Positions 9,286-18,241 of a DNA stretch of 64,000 nt are shown here, piece after piece. This stretch comes from Thiohalocapsa sp. PB-PSB1. GTDB taxonomy: Bacteria; Pseudomonadota; Gammaproteobacteria; Chromatiales; Chromatiaceae. Both the position numbers and the translations under genes were made by a program. Numbering within the stretch: position 1 is the stretch's first letter; the number at the start of each line of letters is the position of its first letter. The DNA lies in assembly GCA_016745215.1 (NCBI GenBank), contig CP050890.1, positions 5,394,001 to 5,458,000 of the forward strand. Direction: 5' to 3'. The notes beneath the pieces were generated by a model, which ran no database searches, was not told where the DNA came from, and saw only the letters and a program-made list of their open reading frames with translations.

Positions 9286-9696
9286 GGTTCTGCTCCTGCC
9301 ATCGAGACGACGGGCGCGGGCCGAGGCTCGGCCGTCGTCGCTTCAATCTTTCGGCATGGTCTGTAAGGTTGATCCAATGAGTTTGGTGATTGGTTGAAAG
9401 ACAGCTCGCCCCACGCTGGCGCGATGGGCCGTGGGTGCAGTCCGGGTGCGAGCCGAGGATTTCGTCTCCGTCCCTCCGTGGACGACTGTGGCTCCTACCT
9501 GAGCAGAGAACGGTTCCCAAGGCTCGGAACCGGATGCTTCCCCACCGCGCTGATCGTGCCAGCGCTGTCGCCCCGGCATCCGTGCCGACCCGTTCATGGA
9601 CGGTGGTTATCCTGCTCCGACGGCTGGGGCTCGCCGATGGTGGTGTCTGCCGGAGATTGACCCCGGAAGACCAGCAGGCGATGAACGATCGCCTAG
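9286..9696. other. Gap with no supported gene
   Basis: Overlapping shadow frames only. The first 20 bases hold the ribosome site of the SPFH gene. I see no terminator or repeat in the rest. Confidence 0.4.
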
Positions 9697-9769
9697 AGAC
9701 ATTGACGGGATTCGAACCCGCTACAGACTGGTTATGGGCCAGTTGCTCTACCAATTGAGCTACAACGTC
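9697..9769 (-). tRNA. tRNA-like gene with CAU anticodon, unusual
   Basis: Folds as a full cloverleaf of 73 nt. Acceptor GACGTTG pairs with CAATGTC (one G-T). D-arm is GCTC-AATTGGTA-GAGC. Anticodon stem ACTGG/CCAGT encloses loop CCCATAA, so the anticodon is CAT (Met, or Ile2 if modified). The variable loop is CTGTA and the T-arm GCGGG-TTCGAAT-CCCGT. Oddities: the base before the anticodon (position 33) is C, not the nearly universal T; the discriminator base is T, not the A usual for Met; and no CCA is encoded. It may be a divergent working tRNA or a decayed one. Confidence 0.7.
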
Positions 9770-9971
9770 CAGCTCTCCATGTTCCATCGCGCGACGGGTA
9801 CGGACCACAGGGACGGTCGACCGCAGTGCGGAGACCGCTTGCGCCCGCCACCGGGGCTTGGAGCCCCTTGGCGCTGGCCGCTCGATGGAGATCGAGGAGT
9901 CTTGGACCGAGCGACCTTGCCTGTCGCTCGATCAGGATTCGGTTGTTGATCGAAGACTGCTCCCAAAAACG

Positions 9972-10003
9972 AAAAAACCCTGACCGGATGGCTCCGGTCA
10001 GGG
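9972..10003 (-). terminator. Strong rho-independent terminator (minus strand)
   Basis: Perfect 10-bp stem CCCTGACCGG / CCGGTCAGGG with a 6-base loop, followed on the minus strand by TTTTTT. It ends transcripts that come from higher coordinates, where no minus-strand gene lies; this supports the small RNA below. Confidence 0.9.
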
Positions 10004-10237
10004 TCATTTCACCTGTCCGGAGGGTCCGGGACGGAACCCTCCGAACGGACACGCAAAGGCGTGTCGGTGTGCGTTCAGGCCCGTCGCTGTTTCGCCTCGC
10101 TGCATTTGCCTTGGACCCTATAGGCCAGACGGAGCGCGTTATGCGTGAATATAAAGGCGGTCATCAGGACTCGGGCCTCGCTTGATGGAAAATGAATCGT
10201 AATCATTTGCTCGGAGCCGATGTTGGCTTCGAATGAG
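9972..10237 (-). ncRNA. Candidate small RNA, about 265 nt
   Basis: A sigma-70-like promoter (TTGACA, 16 bases, TAGACT; plus-strand 10243-10270) points leftwards, and a strong terminator ends at 9972. Between them are no good open frames. The 3' half holds two more hairpins: ACACGC-CTTT-GCGTGT (10049-10064) and a long interrupted stem TGTCCG..GAGGGT/ACCCTC..CGGACA (10015-10048). I do not recognise it as 6S, tmRNA, RNase P or 4.5S RNA. It could also be a leader or attenuator for nothing that remains. It is divergent from the XRE regulator gene. Confidence 0.55.
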
Positions 10238-10242
10238 GGGGT

Positions 10243-10270
10243 AGTCTAGCGTGAAAAACAAGCTTGTCAA
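10243..10270 (-). promoter_or_regulatory. Sigma-70-type promoter for the candidate small RNA
   Basis: On the minus strand TTGACA (plus 10265-10270) is followed after 16 bases by TAGACT (plus 10243-10248). It sits between the candidate RNA and the divergent XRE gene, next to the palindrome ACAAGCTTGT, so the regulator may control both. Confidence 0.55.
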
Positions 10271-10334
10271 CTGGAATTTCAAGTTTCTTGTAAACTCGAC
10301 ACAAACAGGCATTCATTGCGTTTGAGGACCAGCC

Positions 10335-10925
10335 ATGCAAACGACCACCATTGCCGGCCGTATCAAATTGGCCCGCAAGATGGCAGGCCTTGATACCCAG
10401 GCTCGGCTGCTCGCGCTGATTCCAGGCTGGAAGCCGTCAAGGCTCGGCAACTACGAGGCGGGAATCTCGACACCAGGGCCGGAGGATATCCTGCTGATTG
10501 CCGAGGCCACCGAGGTCTCGGCTTGCTGGCTTACCTTCGGCCAGGGGCCGATCCGCCCAAGCGAGCGCGACCTGCAGGCGATCCGCCACCAGAATCTAAG
10601 CCATGCGCTCAATGGCGTCGAGCGGCTTGATGCCACTGTCAAGGCTCTGCGTATCTCGCGCAAGCGCCTGCGCGAGCATCTGGAGAATCCTTTTCTACCC
10701 ATCGACGATGCGCTGTCTCGGCGCTTGGAACAGCTGCTGGAGGTGCGCCGCGGCTGGCTTGACGAGCAACATGTCGATCGCGATCCGCTTTTTCTGTCCT
10801 TTCCTGAGCCCATGCGCGAATTGATGATGACGTACTCCGAATTGCCCCCCGGACTACGCAAGGTACTGTTGGCCACGGCACGGGCATTACGCGATGCAGA
10901 GGCGGCAAACAGCCAGGATACATGA
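10335..10925 (+). CDS. XRE-family DNA-binding regulator
   Basis: 196 residues; GAGGACC precedes the ATG. Residues about 7-65 are a helix-turn-helix of the lambda-repressor type (AGRIKLARKMAGLDTQARLL ... PSRLGNYEAGISTPGPEDIL ... VSACWLTFG), as in phage-type repressors. The remaining 130 residues are helical and charged, without a peptidase S24 domain, so it is not a self-cleaving LexA-like repressor. It is alone on its strand and divergent from the small-RNA candidate; autoregulation through the intervening palindromes is likely but unproven. Confidence 0.85.
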   Translation: MQTTTIAGRIKLARKMAGLDTQARLLALIPGWKPSRLGNYEAGISTPGPEDILLIAEATEVSACWLTFGQGPIRPSERDLQAIRHQNLSHALNGVERLDATVKALRISRKRLREHLENPFLPIDDALSRRLEQLLEVRRGWLDEQHVDRDPLFLSFPEPMRELMMTYSELPPGLRKVLLATARALRDAEAANSQDT

Positions 10926-11118
10926 GCGGATAGTTGGTCAGAATCCGGTACCTCGTCAACGATATCGTCGAAGCGGCCGACCCCGAGCAAGCCGCGCGAG
11001 GTCTCGGCACGCTGGAGGCCAACCACGGGTTCCTGATGCGCGCGCGTCGCCCTCGAAGTCGAGCAAGGCCTGCGAGGGCCTCGGCACGGTCACCGCCGAC
11101 CAGGTCGACGAAGGTGCC

Positions 11119-11525
11119 GCCTGCGTAGAATGTTCAGCTATTCAACCAGCATGAAGTTTGATTCCCTCATATTCTTTGAAGGCAGCGCCCAGTAAGCATC
11201 AGGTTTCTCGCGCCCCGATGTCATGTCTTTTCGATTCCGATCCCGATCCCAATCAAGTCGCGCTGGGTGGGTTGCACCCGATACCTCTGGGGTATCTTCA
11301 GTTCATTTGTCGAGAAGACAGTGGCCTACAGCCTTTCTCCCGGGAGAGGGGCGGGACTCGCCTCCGCTCCGCTGGCACCATCTGCCGGGTCGCCCTAAGC
11401 GGGCTCCTACGCCGACCGGCTCCCATGGCTGGTCAAGGTCCGCTTGCGGGCGAGGCGCCTTGGCCCCTCTGCACACTCTGCGCCTCTGCGGTGAGTCCTT
11501 ATACAGTCTTTGAAGGCAGCACCCG
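11119..11525 (+). repeat. Dispersed 300-400 bp repeat, copy 2
   Basis: Starts GCCTGCGTAGAATGTTCAGC like copy 1 and runs on through GTCGAGAAGACAGTGGCC to CTCTGCGCCTCTGCGGTGAG and TTTGAAGGCAGCACCCG. It has only one AACATC-type unit (as AAGCATC) where copies 1 and 3 have three, and a shorter GATCCC tract. The region 10926-11118 before it and 11526-11595 after it hold nothing recognisable. Confidence 0.8.
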
Positions 11526-11595
11526 TCGAAGAGGCACTCAGGCGATTTCACTCCGGCAATCGCCGAAGGAATTTCCTTTTACCTCAGAGCTGACC

Positions 11596-12000
11596 TTATC
11601 TTAACGTCTGGTTTTGGCCTGTCAGCATTGGCGATTGGATGCCGAGAGCTTTGCATTCAGCGTCGCTGAATAGTCGGGAACGGATTAGAAATCGCTTACC
11701 GGTTGGCCCTTCCAGCGAAAACATCCCACCCCGACCTGGCACCACATCTAGGGTCAAATGGCTGAACTGCCAGGCCTGAAACTGCGCCTTGGTCATATAG
11801 AACGGGCAGCCGTCGATTTCACCGAGCAGCACATCCGCGTCGCCGATCAACAAATCACCCAAGGGATAACACATAGGAGAGCTACCGTCGCAGCAGCCGC
11901 CGGATTGATGGAACATCAGCTCGCCATATTCGGCGCGCAATTCGCTGATCAGTTCCAGCGCCGCCGCAGTGGCGGCGACACGCGATACCTGATCGCCCAT
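11596..12000 (-). CDS. DUF779 protein paired with aldehyde dehydrogenase
   Basis: 134 residues from the ATG at 12000, which overlaps the dehydrogenase stop by one base (TGATG). The sequence has the DUF779 hallmarks LMFHQSGGCCDGSSPMCYP and DVVPGRGGMFSLEGPTGKRF, with a CC pair and a further Cys in a metal-site-like arrangement. DUF779 genes are widely found next to ExaC/AcoD-type aldehyde dehydrogenases; the biochemical role is not established. Translational coupling with the dehydrogenase supports a joint job in alcohol or aldehyde oxidation. Confidence 0.93.
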   Translation of the reverse strand: MGDQVSRVAATAAALELISELRAEYGELMFHQSGGCCDGSSPMCYPLGDLLIGDADVLLGEIDGCPFYMTKAQFQAWQFSHLTLDVVPGRGGMFSLEGPTGKRFLIRSRLFSDAECKALGIQSPMLTGQNQTLR

Positions 12001-13520
12001 CAGAAGAACCCAAGCGCCTTCGGGCTGTAGCTGACCAACAGATTTTTGGTCTGCTGATAATGATCCAGCATCATTTGATGATTCTCGCGGCCGACGCCGG
12101 ACTGTTTGTAGCCACCAAACGCGGCATGCGCCGGATAGAGGTGATAACAGTTGGTCCAGACCCGCCCGGCCTGAATGCCGCGTCCCATGCGATACAGCCG
12201 ATTCGCATCTCGGCTCCACACACCGGCGCCAAGGCCGTACAGGGTGTCGTTGGCAATTGCCAAGGCATCCGCCTCGTGGTCGAATTCGGTCATTGCCAAC
12301 ACCGGGCCGAAGATCTCCTCCTGAAAGATGCGCATGCCATTGTGTCCGCGGAAAATGGTCGGGGCGATATACCAGCCTTCGGCACACTCGGGCTCCAATG
12401 CCGGACGTTCGCCGCCGGTCAGTATCTCGGCACCTTCCGCGCGGCCGATGTCCAGGTAGGCCATGATTTTGTCCATCTGCTCTGACGACGCCTGTGCTCC
12501 AATCATGGTGTCGGTATCCAGCGGATGGCCCTGTTTGATGGATTTGACCCGCTCCACCGCTCGCTGCATGAAGGACTCTGCAATCGAACCCTGTACCAGC
12601 GCACGACTCGGGCAGGTGCAGACTTCACCCTGGTTCAATGCAAACATCGCAAAACCTTCGAGTGCCTTGTCCAGGAAGTCGTCGTCCTCGGCCATGACGT
12701 CTGCGAAGAATAGATTCGGGCTCTTGCCGCCCAGCTCCAAGGTCACCGGAATCAGGTTCTGGCTTGCGTACTGCATGATCAACCGGCCCGTCGTGGTCTC
12801 GCCGGTAAAGGCGATCTTGGCAATCCGGCTGCTAGACGCCAGCGGCTTGCCGGCCTCGAGTCCGAGGCCCTGAACAATATTCAGTACGCCCGGTGGCAAC
12901 AGGTCGGCAACCAAATCCAGCCATACCATGATCCCGGCCGGGGTTTGTTCGGCAGGCTTCAGCACCACGCAGTTGCCGGCTGCCAGCGCTGGTGCCAATT
13001 TCCAGGCCGCCATCAGGATCGGGAAGTTCCATGGGATGATCTGACCAACGACGCCCAGCGGCTCATGGAAATGATAGGCGACCGTGGTCTCGTCCAGTTC
13101 GGACAATGAGCCCTCCTGCGCTCTGATACAGGCCGCAAAGTAGCGGAAATGGTCGATCGCAAGCGGGATGTCGGCGGCCAGGGTTTCGCGCACGGGCTTG
13201 CCGTTGTCCCAGCTCTCGGCAACCGCAAGCATGTCCAGATTCGCCTCCATCCGGTCGGCGATTTGATTCAATAGTAACGCACGCTCGGCAGCCGGGGTGC
13301 GGCCCCAAGCCGGCGCGGCGGCATGCGCGGCATCCAAGGCGAGCTCGATATCCTCGGCTCCGGAGCGCGCAACCTGACAGAACGGCTGGCCGTTCACCGG
13401 CGATGGATTTTCGAAATAACGGCCCTTGATCGGCGCGACCAGATCTCCGCCGATAAAGTTCTGATAACTGTCCTCAAAACGGACCTTGGCCTCAGCGGCC
13501 CCGGGATTGGCATAACGCAT
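12000..13520 (-). CDS. NAD-dependent aldehyde dehydrogenase (ExaC/AcoD type)
   Basis: 506 residues, the usual length of the ExaC/AcoD group. It oxidises aldehydes such as acetaldehyde to acids with NAD(P)+. Visible landmarks: PWNFPILMAAWKLAPALAAG and VLKPAEQTPAG (cofactor site), FTGETTTGRLIM (nucleotide loop), TLELGGKSPN with the general-base Glu, NQGEVCTCPSR with the catalytic Cys, and EEIFGPVLAM near the end. Start ATG at 13520 is followed by the family-typical opening YANPG. Forms an operon with DUF779. No alcohol dehydrogenase or regulator is adjacent in the window. Confidence 0.95.
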   Translation of the reverse strand: MRYANPGAAEAKVRFEDSYQNFIGGDLVAPIKGRYFENPSPVNGQPFCQVARSGAEDIELALDAAHAAAPAWGRTPAAERALLLNQIADRMEANLDMLAVAESWDNGKPVRETLAADIPLAIDHFRYFAACIRAQEGSLSELDETTVAYHFHEPLGVVGQIIPWNFPILMAAWKLAPALAAGNCVVLKPAEQTPAGIMVWLDLVADLLPPGVLNIVQGLGLEAGKPLASSSRIAKIAFTGETTTGRLIMQYASQNLIPVTLELGGKSPNLFFADVMAEDDDFLDKALEGFAMFALNQGEVCTCPSRALVQGSIAESFMQRAVERVKSIKQGHPLDTDTMIGAQASSEQMDKIMAYLDIGRAEGAEILTGGERPALEPECAEGWYIAPTIFRGHNGMRIFQEEIFGPVLAMTEFDHEADALAIANDTLYGLGAGVWSRDANRLYRMGRGIQAGRVWTNCYHLYPAHAAFGGYKQSGVGRENHQMMLDHYQQTKNLLVSYSPKALGFF

Positions 13521-13720
13521 GATGGAATAGCCTCAGTAGTGCTTGCTTGTCAGGAACTGTTGTTATAGCGGGCTGCCCGCGCAATGGCCGTGGATAGGGA
13601 ATCCTGACGCCCGAGATCAACCCAGGCCAAAGGCTAGTCGTTGGTTGAGCCGGAGTCAAACCCACACAGCCCTCGGTTGTTAACGATAAATGACTCGTTT
13701 TGGCGGATCTTTTTGATCTC

Positions 13721-13847
13721 GTGCTCTGCTGCGGAAGTCGCGGGACCGTTTGCAGTCGTTGTGGTTGTCGTCATCGATAACCCACGATGAGCGATGACGA
13801 CTACGACAAACAGCAGAAACGGTAGCGGGACATCCGCACCGCTGCAC
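13721..13847 (-). repeat. Palindromic dispersed repeat, right copy
   Basis: Inverted copy of 7628-7760. Its core GTCGTCATCG ... CGATGACGAC is a perfect 10-bp stem around a 15-base loop, with GGTTGTC/GACTAC flanking pairs. It touches the stop codon of the next gene, so it may act as a transcript 3' end. The stretch 13521-13720 holds the dehydrogenase promoter region and nothing else recognisable. Confidence 0.7.
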
Positions 13848-14410
13848 TAGTGCAAATCATGGCCTTCCACTTTCCTCAATTCCGCAAGAATGTCGAGCAC
13901 CAGCTGCTCACCCTGGGTGTCCATACCTTTGCATAGCGGCTCCGGGTTGCGTTCGCCATTGATAAGTGGGCGGACGATGCCGGCTAACTGTGCCATGCTT
14001 CCGCCCACCTGGCTCATCTGTTCGGCCATATTACCCACCAGCACCAATGCCTGGGCGTTGCCGGTTGCGGCGGCATGAATCATGTGTGCAAGTCCCGGCG
14101 CTGCCAAGGCCGGATTCTGACGCTGCTTTGGATCGGGCAAGGTGGATGGATCCTGGATGCCGCGCAGGATCGCATCGACGATGACTTGATCTTCCTCGTC
14201 CAACCCGCTGAACAGGCTCGGACCACGCTCCCCGGTGGCCATGCGTTTCAGCGCTTCCACCAGTTTTCCCCAGCCGCTTTGCGCCGCGCTGGCAAGCAGG
14301 GCCTGAAACTCTGGGCGGCGTTCAGCATTGCCGCAGGTCTGGGCGATTTGGCAGATGAACTCGGCGTGTGTCAAGCGGATCTGTTCGTGACGATCGGGAA
14401 AATCGGACAT
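13847..14410 (-). CDS. Unknown helical protein downstream of mutS
   Basis: 187 residues from ATG 14410; I prefer this to the upstream ATG at 14497 because GGGAG lies eight bases before it. No signal peptide or membrane segment. Sequence is helix-rich and Met/Ala/Gln-rich (LAHMIHAAATGNAQALVLVG, MAEQMSQVGGSMAQLAGIVR, EQLVLDILAELRKV). It looks like a small soluble protein, possibly a CHAT/caspase-associated or tetratricopeptide-less helical repeat, but I do not recognise a family. It follows mutS by under 90 bases on the same strand and may be cotranscribed. Confidence 0.7.
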   Translation of the reverse strand: MSDFPDRHEQIRLTHAEFICQIAQTCGNAERRPEFQALLASAAQSGWGKLVEALKRMATGERGPSLFSGLDEEDQVIVDAILRGIQDPSTLPDPKQRQNPALAAPGLAHMIHAAATGNAQALVLVGNMAEQMSQVGGSMAQLAGIVRPLINGERNPEPLCKGMDTQGEQLVLDILAELRKVEGHDLH

Positions 14411-14497
14411 GGGGTTGGCTCCCTTGGGTATTCGGCGGATTGGGAAAGGTTCAGAAACAACCTGTACGTTATCGCGGACGGCCAGAATAGCCAACAA

Positions 14498-17152
14498 TCA
14501 GAGCAGAGTTTTGAGACGATAGAGCGTCTCCAGCGCTTGCCGCGGACTGAGTTCGTCCGGCTCCAGTTCGCGCAGGGCTTGCAATGCCGGACTCGGCGGT
14601 TCCGGTGGGAACAGACTCATCTGCGCCATCTCCGGCGCGGGCTCGTTGGGCTCGGAACTGCCGGCCGGCCGCATCACTGGCTGGGCAGCGAATTGGCTAT
14701 GAGCCGCTTCTTCCAATTCCTGCAAACGCTCGCGGGCACGCTCGATGACGTTGGCAGGCACACCAGCCAATGCGGCCACCTGGAGACCATAACTCTGATT
14801 GGCCGGACCGTCGCGTACCGCGTGCAGAAACACAATGCGCTCGCCATGCTCGACCGCATCCAGGTGTAGGTTGGCCATGCCAGGATACTCATCCGCCAGC
14901 GTGGTCAGCTCGAAATAATGGGTCGCAAACAAGGTAAAGGCGCGCATGCGTGTGGCCAGTTCGATACAGCAGGCCCAGGCCAACGACAACCCGTCGAAGG
15001 TGCTGGTTCCGCGGCCGATTTCGTCCATCAGCACCAGGCTGTGCTCGCTGGCGTTGTGCAATATATTCGCAGTTTCTTCCATCTCTACCATGAAGGTGGA
15101 GCGACCGCCGGCCAGGTCGTCCGCGGCACCGATGCGCGAGAAGATACGGTCCACCGGGCCGATGCGCGCAACGCTCGCTGGCACGAAGCTGCCGGCATAG
15201 GCCATCAGCACGATGAGCGCGATTTGGCGCATGAAGGTGGATTTCCCGCCCATGTTCGGCCCCGTGATGATCAACACTCGGCGTTGCTCGTCGAAATGCA
15301 CGCCGTTGGCGACGAAGGGATTGCCGCCCAGCGCGGCGCCAACCTGCTCCACCACCGGATGGCGACCTTCGTCGATCTCGATGGTTGGCTGTCCATGCAA
15401 TACCGGCCTTGTCCAATTCAATTGCTCGGCGCGCTCTGCCAGATTACAAAGCACATCGAGGGTGGCAATCGCTGCGGCGCTGGTCTGGAGTGGCGCCAGA
15501 TTCTCGGCGAGCTTTTCCAGCAGTTGTTCGTACAAGACCTTTTCGCGGGTCAGCGCACGTTCGCGGGCACTCAACACCTGATCCTCGAAGCGCTTCAGCT
15601 CGGGGGTGACATAGCGTTCGGCGCCCTTCAAGGTCTGTCGGCGTTGATAGTCGTCCGGCACCCGGTCAGCGTGACTGCGGCCGATCTCGATGTAATAGCC
15701 GTGTACGCGGTTATAACTAACCTTGAGCGTGCCGATGCCGGTGCGCTCGCGTTCGCGCTGCTCCAAGTCGAGCAGGAAGCGATCACCATGTTCGGCCAGA
15801 TCGCGCAATTCGTCCAACTCGACATCATAGCCCTGGGCAATGACACCGCCATCGCGGATCAGCACGGGGGGCATTTCGATCAGAGCTCGGGTCAACAGGT
15901 CCAAGATCTGCGGATGTTCTCCGAGCTCTGTATCCAGACTGTGCAATAGTGGGCTGTCGAGTCCGGCCAACCCATGGCGCAGGACTGGCAGCCGGCCGAT
16001 GCCGGCGCGCAGAGCGGTCAGATCCCGCGGCCGGGCGCCGCGCAACGCGATGCGCGAGACAATGCGCTCGAGATCGGCGATGGCGGCCAGTTCTTCGCGC
16101 AGGGGCTCGAAAGCGCGCGTCAAGATCAGCGCCTCGATGGCGTCGTGCCGGCATTGCACGTCAGCAATGGTACGTAATGGGCGGTTGATCCAGCGGCGCA
16201 ATAGCCGTGCGCCCATGGCGGTGGCGGTATGGTCCATGACCCCGGCCAGGGTGTATCGGTCCGATCCGTCACCCCCGCCCATCGGAACGATCAATTCCAA
16301 GTTGCGCCGCGTGGCTGCGTCCAAGATTACCGCATCGTCGCGACGCTCGGTGCTCAGAGAGCGCAGATGGGGTAGAGCAGAGCGCTGCGTATCCTGCACG
16401 TATTGCAATAGACAACCGGCCGCACCGATTGCCAAGGGCAGATCCGCGCAGCCAAAACCGATCAGATCGCGAGTGCCGAATTGCTCGCATAACAGACGCT
16501 CGCCGCTGTCCGCGTCAAACAGCCAGGATTGACGGTGGGTGACGCCCCGCTCATGTTGCAGGCGTTCTGATAGTGCGCTGTCGTCGGCCAGCAGTAATTC
16601 CGCCGGCCGCAGTCGTTCAAGTTCCGCCGTTAATGCCTCGATATCGTCGAGCTGCACCACCGAGAAGCGCCCGCTGGCGAGTTCGAGCGCGGCGATCCCG
16701 AAACATCCCGAAGCTTCGGAAACCGCACAAAGCAAGTTCTCCTGGCGGTCATCCAGCAAAGCCTCGTCGGTCAGGGTGCCGGGGGTGATCACGCGCACCA
16801 CCTCTCGCTGCACCGGACCCTTGGCTTTGGCTGGATCACCGATCTGCTCGCAGATGGCCACCGATACGCCCTGTCGAACCAGTTTGCCCAAATAGCCCTC
16901 GGCGGCATGATAGGGTACGCCTGCCATCGGGATTGGTTGGCCCGCAGACTGGCCGCGCTTGGTCAATGTGATGTCCAGCAGCGCCGCGGCGCGCTCGGCG
17001 TCTTCGAAGAACAGCTCATAGAAGTCGCCCATGCGATAAAACAGCAGCATCTCGGGATACTCAGCTTTGATGCGCAGATACTGCTGCATCATCGGCGTAT
17101 GGGTGCTGTCCACAGGTTGGCGGTTGGCAGCGGTTGTGGCAAGTTTATTCAT
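14498..17152 (-). CDS. mutS: DNA mismatch repair protein MutS
   Basis: 884 residues, slightly longer than the E. coli protein. MutS binds mismatches and starts repair with MutL. The mismatch-binding Phe-X-Glu is in RMGDFYELF near residue 41. Connector, core and clamp domains follow. Walker A is GPNMGGKSTFMRQ near residues 630-642, Walker B is LVLMDEIGRGTSTFDG, and the switch histidine is in LFATHYFELT. The C-terminus ends with a short dimer/tetramer-type segment (RELEPDELSPRQALETLYRL). The start ATG at 17152 follows tnaGGTATG-type sequence with a weak ribosome site. Confidence 0.98.
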   Translation of the reverse strand: MNKLATTAANRQPVDSTHTPMMQQYLRIKAEYPEMLLFYRMGDFYELFFEDAERAAALLDITLTKRGQSAGQPIPMAGVPYHAAEGYLGKLVRQGVSVAICEQIGDPAKAKGPVQREVVRVITPGTLTDEALLDDRQENLLCAVSEASGCFGIAALELASGRFSVVQLDDIEALTAELERLRPAELLLADDSALSERLQHERGVTHRQSWLFDADSGERLLCEQFGTRDLIGFGCADLPLAIGAAGCLLQYVQDTQRSALPHLRSLSTERRDDAVILDAATRRNLELIVPMGGGDGSDRYTLAGVMDHTATAMGARLLRRWINRPLRTIADVQCRHDAIEALILTRAFEPLREELAAIADLERIVSRIALRGARPRDLTALRAGIGRLPVLRHGLAGLDSPLLHSLDTELGEHPQILDLLTRALIEMPPVLIRDGGVIAQGYDVELDELRDLAEHGDRFLLDLEQRERERTGIGTLKVSYNRVHGYYIEIGRSHADRVPDDYQRRQTLKGAERYVTPELKRFEDQVLSARERALTREKVLYEQLLEKLAENLAPLQTSAAAIATLDVLCNLAERAEQLNWTRPVLHGQPTIEIDEGRHPVVEQVGAALGGNPFVANGVHFDEQRRVLIITGPNMGGKSTFMRQIALIVLMAYAGSFVPASVARIGPVDRIFSRIGAADDLAGGRSTFMVEMEETANILHNASEHSLVLMDEIGRGTSTFDGLSLAWACCIELATRMRAFTLFATHYFELTTLADEYPGMANLHLDAVEHGERIVFLHAVRDGPANQSYGLQVAALAGVPANVIERARERLQELEEAAHSQFAAQPVMRPAGSSEPNEPAPEMAQMSLFPPEPPSPALQALRELEPDELSPRQALETLYRLKTLL

Positions 17153-17207
17153 AGGTCAAGGGTATCATCGGACAACTGCGCTCAGCAGCGTCTACAATAG
17201 AGGCTCC

Positions 17208-17756
17208 ATGAATCTAAAACTTCCTCGTATCTATAAGCTGTTGCTGTCACTGGCGCTGATCATTGGTCCCTTTACCTGGCTGATGTTCACTGAAGATGGC
17301 AGACGTCGCAGCGATCTGTTCATCTTGCATCTGCTCGGTGCACCCAGTTTCAATATTGGCTATGATCGGCTGCACGCGGGCGTGACGGAGACGGATATCA
17401 GTACGCAGTTCCCGCGCGTCGACTTCCAATGCGATGACCGGTCGACCCATTTCGGTGCCCGCGTCTGCGCCGCAAAGATTGCCTCCTTCAATGGTTTGCC
17501 GGCACGCGCCGCCATGCTGTTCTACCAGGGAGGTACGCTGAACGCGTTGCAGCTCGACTATCGCATGCGTTACCACAAGACACTGGTCAACAGTCTGCGC
17601 AACGGGCTCGGCGCGCCACTCGCACCTGTTGGCGGCAGCGCGCTGGTTTGGAATTTGGACCAAGGTGTGGTGATGCTGTCTTCCGAACAACCCGAACGCG
17701 AGTCTGATGCGGCCTTAGTCTGGTTGACACCCACATTGGCGGCGTCGCGGCAGTGA
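17208..17756 (+). CDS. Membrane-anchored protein of unknown function
   Basis: 182 residues from ATG 17208; the frame is open further upstream but that part overlaps the mutS 5' end on the other strand. Residues 7-27 (IYKLLLSLALIIGPFTWLMF) form one transmembrane helix or uncleaved signal. The rest is a periplasm-facing domain with two Cys (FQCDDR, GARVCAAK) that could form a disulfide. I do not recognise a family. Divergent from mutS. Confidence 0.75.
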   Translation: MNLKLPRIYKLLLSLALIIGPFTWLMFTEDGRRRSDLFILHLLGAPSFNIGYDRLHAGVTETDISTQFPRVDFQCDDRSTHFGARVCAAKIASFNGLPARAAMLFYQGGTLNALQLDYRMRYHKTLVNSLRNGLGAPLAPVGGSALVWNLDQGVVMLSSEQPERESDAALVWLTPTLAASRQ

Positions 17757-17812
17757 CGTCTTGTCGATAGGTCGATGCAATCCCATTTCGCGTTCTTGCA
17801 CAAAGCCTTGTG

Positions 17813-18226
17813 ATGGAAAAACCACCTCTGATCAATTGTGCCGCCGGGCTGGCCATGAGTGGCAACGATATGCAGCTGTATCAGCGCATGTTGCAGACAT
17901 TCCATACCATACATGGTCAGGATGACGCTGCATTGCGGCGTTGCATCGTTGAACAGGATGCCGCCGCAGCACAGGCAATCGCGCATTCGCTGAAGGGAAT
18001 CGTCGCTCTCCTGGGAGCCGGTGCCCTGCAGCCGGCCGCCGAGCGCGTCATGCGGGTCTGTGCCGACGATGAGCAAACCGATGTCGAGGCATGGAAGCCG
18101 GCGGTGGAGTCGCTTGCCCGCGAACTGATGCCACTGCTGGCCGAGTTGGAGCAGTTGATCAAGGACCATCGCGGTGAAGCGAATATGAATACCGCCAACG
18201 AATACCTGACCGACTCCAATTTTTGA
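17813..18226 (+). CDS. Histidine phosphotransfer (Hpt) protein
   Basis: 137 residues from ATG 17813 (a GTG at 17810 is an alternative). Residues about 20-115 match an Hpt four-helix domain with the phospho-acceptor in AHSLKGIVALLGA (His58). A short Asn/Glu tail follows. Hpt proteins pass phosphate between receiver domains. It lies 15 bases before a receiver-kinase gene, so the pair likely forms a relay. The long stretch of helices without other domains supports a stand-alone shuttle. Confidence 0.85.
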   Translation: MEKPPLINCAAGLAMSGNDMQLYQRMLQTFHTIHGQDDAALRRCIVEQDAAAAQAIAHSLKGIVALLGAGALQPAAERVMRVCADDEQTDVEAWKPAVESLARELMPLLAELEQLIKDHRGEANMNTANEYLTDSNF

Positions 18227-18241
18227 AGGTGGACCCGGAAC

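Noticed and set aside
9819..10052. Minus-strand frame 9732-10052 as a protein gene
   Set aside because: It runs through the terminator hairpin and the tRNA-like gene and has no known domain.
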